Positions 1 through 5,294 of a stretch of 8,312 nt of DNA are shown here, in pieces. The stretch covers positions 1 to 8,312 of the forward strand of contig JAURLB010000026.1 of assembly GCA_030831445.1 (NCBI GenBank), in the 5' to 3' direction. Positions within the stretch are counted from its first letter, which is position 1, and each line of letters opens with the position of its first letter. Under the pieces are notes generated by a model. The model was not told where the DNA came from and did not search any database. It was given only the letters and a program-made list of their open reading frames with translations. This DNA is from Candidatus Nanopelagicales bacterium (GTDB lineage Bacteria; Actinomycetota; Actinomycetes; S36-B12; UBA5976). A program made the position numbers and the translations under genes.

Positions 1-435
1 TCAGTGCATGGGCGCTTCACTCTGCAGAATATTCTGGACGTGCGAGAAAAGCACTCCGATGTATCCGTACTTGTTCACCCGGAATGCAAGCATGAGGTAG
101 TGACAAACGCCGATTACGTCGGTTCAACTGAATACATTATTCAAACCCTTGCAAATGCAAAGCCAGGAAGTCGCTGGGCTATCGGTACAGAACTCAATTT
201 GGTGCGTCGCCTGGCTTTGGCCCATCCCGATAAACACATAATGTTTCTAGACAAGACGATTTGCTATTGCTCCACGATGAACAGAATTGATCTGCCACAC
301 CTTGTTTGGACGTTGGAGAATTTAGTGGCCGGCCAGGTAAATAACGTCATCAAAGTTGATGTGGAGACCACTCACTGGGCTCGGGTTGCCCTCGAGCGAA
401 TGCTTTCACTCCCTGCAAGTGTGCATGTCGACTAG
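1..435 (+). CDS. nadA: Quinolinate synthase NadA, C-terminal part (5' end outside window)
   Basis: NadA condenses iminoaspartate with dihydroxyacetone phosphate to give quinolinate, the de novo precursor of NAD, using a [4Fe-4S] cluster in the cytoplasm. The frame is open from base 1 and ends with TAG at 433-435, so about 144 residues of a roughly 350-residue enzyme are visible. Recognisable elements are the opening SVHGRFT, HPEC (Cys codon at 85-87, a cluster ligand), GSTEYII, IGTELNLVRRL, and CYCSTMN, whose second Cys (268-270) is the expected last cluster ligand. The first ligand Cys lies upstream of the window. A GTG at position 4 is an internal Val codon and not a start, because family homology already covers it. 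The following gene begins 20 nt downstream. The family call is firm; nothing about regulation is visible. Confidence 0.95.
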   Translation, partial: SVHGRFTLQNILDVREKHSDVSVLVHPECKHEVVTNADYVGSTEYIIQTLANAKPGSRWAIGTELNLVRRLALAHPDKHIMFLDKTICYCSTMNRIDLPHLVWTLENLVAGQVNNVIKVDVETTHWARVALERMLSLPASVHVD

Positions 436-443
436 CGGGCAAG

Positions 444-449
444 TATTCT
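444..449 (+). promoter_or_regulatory. Probable -10 box of a leaderless promoter for the DUF3043-type gene
   Basis: TATTCT fits the actinobacterial TANNNT -10 consensus. It is followed by exactly 6 nt and then the ATG at 456, so transcription would begin at or next to the A of the start codon. No Shine-Dalgarno sequence lies in the 20 nt between the nadA stop and this ATG, which supports a leaderless transcript. No clear -35 hexamer is visible, as is common in this phylum. This is inferred from sequence alone. Confidence 0.5.
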
Positions 450-455
450 TTTGAT

Positions 456-1001
456 ATGAGCGAAAAGAATCAGCCAACACCGAAACGAAAAGATGCAGAG
501 GCTGCCCGCAAAAAAGCGGTAAAAATCCCTTCGGATAAGAAAGCTGCAAAAGCAGCGATGCGTGAACGCGAAACCCAATCAAGAGTTCTCTTGCGAAGAG
601 CTATGTATACCCACGACGAAAAATACCTCCCAGCGCGCGACAGAGGTCCGATCAAAGCCTGGGTTCGAGATTTTGTGGACAAACGCGTGAGTATTGGTGA
701 GTTATTTATTCCATTTGCAATGGTCATCATCTTCTTCTTGTTTTTCCCGAACGTTCAACTCCAAATTCTCGTCATGAATGTTTGGACGATTATGTTTATC
801 GGATTAATCATTGATGCCACGATTCTCGGATTCTTCATCCGTCGCGAACTCAGCAAAAAGTATGACAAGACTGAACGCAAAGGCGCAATCTTCTATGGGA
901 TCACCAGAAGCATCACAATGAGAACTCTTCGGCTCCCAAAGCCACGGGTAAAAATTGGTGGCAGCCCGAAAGAGATCGTCTTGCCGAAGTCACTGCAGTA
1001 A
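456..1001 (+). CDS. DUF3043-type membrane protein
   Basis: The protein has 181 residues and its biochemical function is unknown. It has the pattern of the actinobacterial DUF3043 family: a very basic Lys/Arg/Ala-rich N-terminus (residues 1-48), then a conserved-looking block DEKYLPARDRGPIKAWVRDF (about 54-73), a VSIGELFIP motif leading into a first membrane helix (about 83-97), a second helix (about 105-128), and a basic cytoplasmic tail. Family and topology are recognised by eye. The start at 456 gives the expected PTPKRKDAEAARKKA-type N-terminus and sits just after a TATTCT box, with no ribosome binding site, so a leaderless start is likely. It follows nadA by 20 nt but probably has its own promoter. 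The charged N-terminus suggests a role at the inner face of the membrane; nothing more specific can be said. Confidence 0.85.
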   Translation: MSEKNQPTPKRKDAEAARKKAVKIPSDKKAAKAAMRERETQSRVLLRRAMYTHDEKYLPARDRGPIKAWVRDFVDKRVSIGELFIPFAMVIIFFLFFPNVQLQILVMNVWTIMFIGLIIDATILGFFIRRELSKKYDKTERKGAIFYGITRSITMRTLRLPKPRVKIGGSPKEIVLPKSLQ

Positions 1002-1039
1002 GAATTCCTCGGCGAGTTTGCGTCGAATTTTCTCTCGGT

Positions 1040-1048
1040 TGTTATGCT
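1040..1048 (+). promoter_or_regulatory. Extended -10 promoter upstream of the cobalamin riboswitch
   Basis: TG at 1040-1041, one spacer base, then TATGCT at 1043-1048 make an extended -10 element matching TGN-TANNNT. Transcription would start near 1054-1056, just before the first riboswitch stem. Only a poor -35 match (TTGCGT, 1018-1023) is present at a long 19-nt spacing, which is tolerable for an extended -10 promoter. It would drive the four-gene B12 transporter operon. Confidence 0.45.
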
Positions 1049-1058
1049 CCGCCCACAA

Positions 1059-1165
1059 CTTCATAGTGCTCATCGATGTCTAGGGAAAGTTCGGTCAAAT
1101 TCCGACGCTGACCCGCAACCGTAGGTTGAAATTTCAACAAGCCGGAGCACCTAGCGATGAGCCCA
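1059..1165 (+). promoter_or_regulatory. Cobalamin (B12) riboswitch aptamer
   Basis: The conserved core blocks occur in the expected order: TAGGGAA (1081-1087), a short stem TCGG/CCGA (1091-1094 with 1102-1105), the hallmark GACCCGCAACCGT (1110-1122), a small hairpin GTTGAAA/TTTCAAC (1125-1138), and AAGCCGGAGCACCT (1139-1152), which corresponds to the AGCC-GGA-ACC box. A closing stem GTGCTC/GAGCAC (1066-1071 with 1145-1150) encloses the core, with a weaker outer stem near 1060-1064/1157-1161. Cobalamin aptamers of this type normally switch genes off when adenosylcobalamin or a related corrinoid binds. The downstream ECF transporter operon fits that regulation. Confidence 0.9.
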
Positions 1166-1205
1166 AACACACCGTGCGTCGTGGTCTACGTTGGTGACAA
1201 TGTCA

Positions 1206-1238
1206 CCCTCGTCAACCTGCAAAGGTAACGAGGGTTTT
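1206..1238 (+). terminator. Intrinsic terminator in the riboswitch expression platform
   Basis: CCCTCGT (1206-1212) pairs perfectly with ACGAGGG (1228-1234). Inside, ACCT (1215-1218) pairs with AGGT (1223-1226) around a GCAA tetraloop, and the 3' arm runs straight into TTTTGT. It lies between the aptamer and the first codon at 1277, the position for ligand-controlled premature termination. Its 5' arm shares C1206 and C1207 with the hairpin GGTGACA/TGTCACC (1193-1207), so the two cannot both be complete. The U-tract is short, so efficiency may be moderate. Confidence 0.65.
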
Positions 1239-1240
1239 GT

Positions 1241-1271
1241 CCTTCTACGTCGACTCGCGTTAGTAGAAAGG
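1241..1271 (+). promoter_or_regulatory. Hairpin masking the ribosome binding site of the first operon gene
   Basis: CCTTCTAC (1241-1248) pairs with GTAGAAAGG (1263-1271) with a single bulged A, burying the Shine-Dalgarno sequence AGAAAGG (1265-1271). That sequence stands 5 nt before the ATG at 1277. The hairpin would lower translation unless opened. Blocking the ribosome binding site is a common mode for cobalamin riboswitches; here it sits just after a terminator-like hairpin. Confidence 0.55.
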
Positions 1272-1276
1272 TCAAT

Positions 1277-1954
1277 ATGGCAATCTCTTACGCGAGTAAC
1301 TCTCAAGGTTCTCGCAAATATAAGGCAATACTGGCGTCACTCTGCGCCACACTCGTAGTCGTGCTCTTCCCAAGTGCTGTCCAAGCTGAGACTGCGTGGC
1401 GATACTGGAGTTACTGGACTGCAACTGATGGCACATGGCAACTTGCAATGACTGGCGCCGCCGACGTTGAGGCAGTTGATGGATCTGTCCAAGGTTGGCG
1501 TTACATCACAGCTGGACTCGAAATTGGCGAAGAATTCGCACCTCGAAGCGATGCGAACTTTGAAGCAATTTGTGGAGATACACCAAAGAGTGAAACTACG
1601 GCTCGAGTAGCGGTCGTTGTGGACTTCGGTGACGCATCGGATTACTCCGAGGGCGTTACCATTCCCGAAATTATTTCAGAATGTGTTGTTGTTGATTCAG
1701 GCTCACCTAGCACTCTCCTACTACCTGACGTTGTTGATCTTCGTGAGGAAGCCGGCTTGATATGCGGGGTTAATGGTCTGCCCGCTTCTGGCTGTGGAGA
1801 AGAAGTCGAAATCACAACAGATGAGCCAACGTTGATTTCGGCGCCGGTCGAGAATGAAACCTCCTCAAACATTTTTGAAAGTCCAATGTTCCTCATTGGG
1901 CTAGCAATCATTCTCGCTCTTGGGGCGTTCTTTGGTCTGAGGAAACGTAACTAA
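1277..1954 (+). CDS. Secreted, C-terminally membrane-anchored SCO2322-like protein of the B12 ECF operon
   Basis: This is a 225-residue protein of unknown biochemical function. It resembles the SCO2322 family found beside ECF transporters in Streptomyces, recalled from family features and not searched. Residues 1-37 form a signal peptide (basic start, hydrophobic core, VQA cleavage site before ET). The mature part opens with the aromatic motif WRYWSYW (41-47), then GTWQLA and VQGWRYI (71-77), and carries four Cys (99, 136, 163, 173) that could form disulfides. A low-complexity acidic stretch leads to one C-terminal membrane helix (about 203-220) and a basic LRKRN tail, so the domain faces outward and is anchored. 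The ATG is chosen for the AGAAAGG site 5 nt upstream. It is first in a riboswitch-led operon and lies 1 nt before the T-component gene. A role in surface corrinoid capture or delivery is plausible but unproven. Confidence 0.8.
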   Translation: MAISYASNSQGSRKYKAILASLCATLVVVLFPSAVQAETAWRYWSYWTATDGTWQLAMTGAADVEAVDGSVQGWRYITAGLEIGEEFAPRSDANFEAICGDTPKSETTARVAVVVDFGDASDYSEGVTIPEIISECVVVDSGSPSTLLLPDVVDLREEAGLICGVNGLPASGCGEEVEITTDEPTLISAPVENETSSNIFESPMFLIGLAIILALGAFFGLRKRN

Positions 1955-1955
1955 C

Positions 1956-2948
1956 ATGACGCATGAAGTGTTCGAGACCCACCAAGTACGTTGGTGGGTC
2001 TGGACAGTGCTACTTGCATTAGCAATGAGTGCAACGCAAAGCGTGATCCTGATACCTTTCTTTTTAGGATTGCTATTTTGGATTGTTCGTCGAGTAGCAA
2101 GGGTCCAGCGACACACTTTTTCAATGCTCGTAGGATTAATTGCATCAATTCTTCTCTTGCGAATCATGTTTCAAATGTTTTTTGGAATTCCAGTCGGCAA
2201 CACCATACTATTTCGCCTACCTGAAATTGATATCTTGAATGTTGGACTGCGAATTGGCGGCATTTTCACACTGGAGAGCTTGCAAACTGCAGCTCGCGAA
2301 GCAATAACTCTCGGTGGAATCATTGTGGCATTGCTTGCCAGTTCCATGATGATTCCAGTTTCATCACTTGTTCGGCGACTTCCGTCTGGTTTTTCAAATG
2401 TTGCTCTCGTTCTCTCGATTGCTCTTTCTTTCCTGCCCCAACTCCTGAAAGATGTGAAGCGCAACCTGCGAGCGAATCGGTGGCGCGGACACTCAAAGCC
2501 GAAGCTCGGTGTACTTGCAACTAATCTCGTCAACGTAGTCGAAAACGCACTTGAAAAAAGCATCCAACTTTCAGCAAGTATGTGGAGGCGAGGACTAGGC
2601 AGCGATAACGAACGGCGTTCCAATTCTCTTGGACTCTTTGGAACGATTCTTTTTCTTTCCGCCTATCTCATCGCATTTCTCTTCACGTTTCATGTCTCAC
2701 TATTGCTTCTGGGCTTACTGGGATTGGCGCTAGTTGCCTACTCACTTGGCACTTCCGTGACTCGCCCAATTACCTTGAGTGTTGCAGATGTAAACAAATC
2801 ATCGTTTGTAGTGTTATCAGTAGCACTTGCTGTCGTGGGAATTTGGCTTACAGACACATTGTCTGTTGAGTTTTTGCTTTTTCTTGTCATTGCTTCACTC
2901 TCATGGCTACTTGTAAGAGCGAATGAGGTGCAAATACGTCATGCTTGA
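1956..2948 (+). CDS. ECF transporter T component (EcfT/CbiQ-type transmembrane coupling protein)
   Basis: This 330-residue membrane protein couples ATP hydrolysis to toppling of the S component in an energy-coupling factor importer. Hydrophobic helices cluster at about 15-45, 55-75, 118-137, 147-162 and then 225-315. Between the two membrane regions lies the long cytosolic helical part that contacts the ATPases, with two Arg-Gly coupling motifs: NRWRG (174-178) and MWRRGLG (209-215). These correspond to the two A-R-G motifs of the family but have Trp or Arg in place of the usual Ala. The first gene ends 1 nt before this ATG, and the last 8 nt (ATGCTTGA) overlap the ATPase gene, so translational coupling is likely. 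The N-terminal and C-terminal halves match family layout; length is slightly above the usual 260-280. Substrate specificity comes from the S component and the riboswitch. Confidence 0.88.
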   Translation: MTHEVFETHQVRWWVWTVLLALAMSATQSVILIPFFLGLLFWIVRRVARVQRHTFSMLVGLIASILLLRIMFQMFFGIPVGNTILFRLPEIDILNVGLRIGGIFTLESLQTAAREAITLGGIIVALLASSMMIPVSSLVRRLPSGFSNVALVLSIALSFLPQLLKDVKRNLRANRWRGHSKPKLGVLATNLVNVVENALEKSIQLSASMWRRGLGSDNERRSNSLGLFGTILFLSAYLIAFLFTFHVSLLLLGLLGLALVAYSLGTSVTRPITLSVADVNKSSFVVLSVALAVVGIWLTDTLSVEFLLFLVIASLSWLLVRANEVQIRHA

Positions 2949-4518
2949 TATTCAGAACTTGTCATTTCGTTACCCTAAACAACAGGTGTTCACAGATTTG
3001 AACCTTAGATTCAACGAGCCGGGAATTCACCTCATTGCTGGACCCACTGGCATTGGTAAAAGCACCTTGCTCGAGATTATCGCTGGCAGTACACCTCTCT
3101 TCAAAGGTGGCGATCTCCTAGGCAGCATTTGGATGAAGGACGTGAATCTGTTTCACATTTCACAAAGTGAACGCGTTCGCACTGTTGGATTTGTCGGCTC
3201 AGATCCGAGCGCAATGTTTGTCTCACAAATAGTGTTTGATGAAATTGCATTCGCTCTTCGCTTCTTGAATCTTGAGCGTCCTGAAATTACATTAAGGGTA
3301 AAAGAAATTGCCCGCACCTTTAGAATCGAAGAACTTCTGTATCGGGAAATTGATTCCTTGAGCGCTGGGCAAAAACAACGTGTGGCGATTGCTTCGGTTT
3401 TGGTCGTCGGCCCCGCCTTGCTCTTGCTTGATGAACCGACAAGTGCATTGGATCCAATCATGAGTAACAAGTTGCTCGAGCTAGTCCAGAATTATTCACG
3501 TGCGAACAACATTTACACTTTGATGTCAGAACATCGCACTGACCGCGTACTGGAATTCGCCACATCCGTGACTCTTCTGGATCGTGCAGCGACGTTCACT
3601 CCAGCTGAGAGTCTCAGATTTCTGAGCTCTCCGTCTGTTTTCCCTATCTTGCAGGAATTTTTTGACATTGAAACTTGCTACAGCGTGAACAGTTTTAGAG
3701 ATTCGCTACGAGACCTTCCTCAACAACAACTCTTGAGCAAAGAAGAATCACTTGGTAATGCACACGACATAGTTGTCACAAATGCGTGCATTGATGTCGA
3801 TACGAACCCTGTCCTTCACGACATCAACCTTTCTTTCGCGCGAGGTTCGATCACTGCCTTGATCGGTGAGAACGGCGCTGGGAAAACCACCCTCATTCAC
3901 TCTGTCCTTGGTGACTATTGTCCAAGCAAGGGCTCTATTGCACTTGACGGGAAAGAGACTTCCGCGTTGCGAGGTGTGAACTTACTCAAATCTTTTGGCA
4001 TCGTGCCATCAAACCCGCAAGATCTGTTCTTATGTCACAGTGTCAGTCAAGAGTGTGCATTGGCAGATCAAGATCGAAACCTGATCATTGGAACTACCCT
4101 CAACACATTCAAAGAGCTAGCTCCAACGGTTTCACTCGACACCCATCCTCGAGATCTCTCTTCGGGCCAACAACTCTCCTTAGCGCTCGCGATTGCGCTC
4201 GCTTCACAGCCCGAAGTTCTCCTGCTTGACGAACCAACACGCGGATTAGACGGCAAAACCAAAGCTCTACTCATAGAGAGGTTGCTACAGTGCAAAGCAC
4301 TTGGGGCATGCATCATTCTTGCGACACACGATATGGAGCTTGTGGCTCAACTTGCCGATCGAGTTCTCGTCATGAAGTCAGGAACCATTAGTGCTGAAGG
4401 AACGCCACAGGAAATCCTCTGTTCCACGACAGGTTTCCAAACCCTCACTGGTGAAATATTTGCACCACTACCACTTCTTACGGTTGATGATGTCCGTCTC
4501 GCCTACCAACATGCATAA
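2941..4518 (+). CDS. ECF transporter double ABC ATPase (two fused nucleotide-binding domains)
   Basis: One 525-residue chain carries both ATPase domains of the importer. NBD1: Walker A GPTGIGKST (34-42), signature LSAGQ (140-144), Walker B LLLLDEP (160-166), H-loop His198. NBD2: Walker A GENGAGKTT (309-317), signature LSSGQ (406-410), Walker B VLLLDEP (426-432), H-loop His463. The position normally held by the Q-loop Gln is Ser in both halves (Ser87 in FVGSDP, Ser357 in IVPSNP), which is unusual. The start at 2941 is preferred over an in-frame ATG at 2923 because the domain begins at MLDIQNLSFRYP, GAGGTG lies 10 nt upstream (2925-2930), and the ATG then overlaps the T-component stop by 8 nt. 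The last 8 nt overlap the S-component gene in the same way. Fused double ATPases are usual in actinobacterial B12-type ECF systems. Confidence 0.93.
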   Translation: MLDIQNLSFRYPKQQVFTDLNLRFNEPGIHLIAGPTGIGKSTLLEIIAGSTPLFKGGDLLGSIWMKDVNLFHISQSERVRTVGFVGSDPSAMFVSQIVFDEIAFALRFLNLERPEITLRVKEIARTFRIEELLYREIDSLSAGQKQRVAIASVLVVGPALLLLDEPTSALDPIMSNKLLELVQNYSRANNIYTLMSEHRTDRVLEFATSVTLLDRAATFTPAESLRFLSSPSVFPILQEFFDIETCYSVNSFRDSLRDLPQQQLLSKEESLGNAHDIVVTNACIDVDTNPVLHDINLSFARGSITALIGENGAGKTTLIHSVLGDYCPSKGSIALDGKETSALRGVNLLKSFGIVPSNPQDLFLCHSVSQECALADQDRNLIIGTTLNTFKELAPTVSLDTHPRDLSSGQQLSLALAIALASQPEVLLLDEPTRGLDGKTKALLIERLLQCKALGACIILATHDMELVAQLADRVLVMKSGTISAEGTPQEILCSTTGFQTLTGEIFAPLPLLTVDDVRLAYQHA

Positions 4519-5263
4519 AACAATACGTTCTCTTCTACCTTTCACCGTGGTACTACTTTTGACGATTGTAAGTGTTTGGCCACTTCTTGTTGGCTCTTCA
4601 ATCTTGGAAATGGCAACAGAAAGTCAACTTCAACTTTCTCTTGCTCTCTTGATTCCCTTTGCGTTGCTCTTGAGCGTCAACGATATGTTGAACCGCACAG
4701 TAACGCTTCGAAGTTTTGCGCTGATTGCAATCTTTACCTCCCTTGCAGTTGCACTGCGTCCGCTTGGTCTCGGTGTTGCTGGCCTTGAACCGATTTGGGT
4801 CGCAATCATCATGGCGGGCTACACACTTGGTGTTTCAGCCGGATTTACAGTTGGCGGTTTATCAATTCTCTTGAGCGCACTCATTACCGGAGGCGTTGGC
4901 CCTTGGCTTGGAAATCAAATGGTGCTTGCAGCGCTCATAGGTGTCGGAGCGGCAATCGCTGGTAACTTCGGTGCTAAGCGCTTGATGATAACGCTCTATG
5001 CGGCAGTGTCTACATACTTTTTTGGTTGGTTTATGAATCTTTGGTTTTGGCCTACATTCTCAAATCTGCAAACGAGCATCGCCTTTGATCCAACGAGTAG
5101 TGTGCTCGAGCGCATGCATGCATGGGCAAAATTTTCAATTCTCACGAGTACCGGCTTCGATATTCCTCGCGCACTTTTAAGCGCAACCCTCGTTTGGCTT
5201 GTAAGCATGCGATTAAAGTCAACCATCGAAAGACTCAACGCACCATTCAGCACCGAAGCCTGA
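4511..5263 (+). CDS. ECF transporter S component, probably for cobalamin
   Basis: A 250-residue, almost wholly hydrophobic protein with about six to eight membrane segments, for example near 10-28, 41-55, 68-83, 90-105, 108-126, 133-150, 158-176 and 215-232. It carries the loop TGGVGPWLGNQM (126-137), typical of S components beside B12-regulated ECF modules. It should bind the vitamin outside and hand it inward together with the T component and double ATPase. The substrate is inferred from the cobalamin riboswitch heading the operon; the protein is functionally comparable to CbrT, but orthology cannot be tested here. ATG 4511 is chosen because it overlaps the ATPase stop by 8 nt (ATGCATAA), mirroring the previous junction. 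In-frame ATGs at 4487 and 4490 would add 8 or 7 residues, and none has a strong ribosome binding site. It lacks the MHIxxG start of cobalt CbiM. Confidence 0.85.
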   Translation: MHKTIRSLLPFTVVLLLTIVSVWPLLVGSSILEMATESQLQLSLALLIPFALLLSVNDMLNRTVTLRSFALIAIFTSLAVALRPLGLGVAGLEPIWVAIIMAGYTLGVSAGFTVGGLSILLSALITGGVGPWLGNQMVLAALIGVGAAIAGNFGAKRLMITLYAAVSTYFFGWFMNLWFWPTFSNLQTSIAFDPTSSVLERMHAWAKFSILTSTGFDIPRALLSATLVWLVSMRLKSTIERLNAPFSTEA

Positions 5264-5294
5264 TTCTTCAAAGCCTGTAGTACATAGTTTGCCT

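Noticed and set aside
1125..1138. Palindrome GTTGAAATTTCAAC as a protein operator
   Set aside because: It sits exactly where the cobalamin aptamer has a variable hairpin between its conserved blocks, which explains it without a repressor site.
1193..1207. Hairpin GGTGACA/TGTCACC as a terminator for the DUF3043-type gene
   Set aside because: It lies about 190 nt downstream, inside the riboswitch leader, and has no T-tract of its own; it is better read as part of the expression platform.
2171..2623. Long reverse-strand open frame within the T-component gene
   Set aside because: It is Ser/Arg-rich with no family resemblance and lies wholly opposite a clear membrane-protein gene; it mirrors the codon pattern of the real frame.
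1277..5263. Cobalt importer CbiMNQO instead of a B12 importer
   Set aside because: There is no CbiN, the S component lacks the MHIxxG metal-binding N-terminus of CbiM, and the ATPase is a double-domain protein. Cobalamin riboswitches can also control cobalt transport, so the substrate remains an inference.
5278..5290. Leaderless promoter for the GGDEF-EAL gene
   Set aside because: TACATA lacks the final T of TANNNT and TAGTTT is too close to the ATG at 5295 for the usual spacing, so no promoter is annotated.
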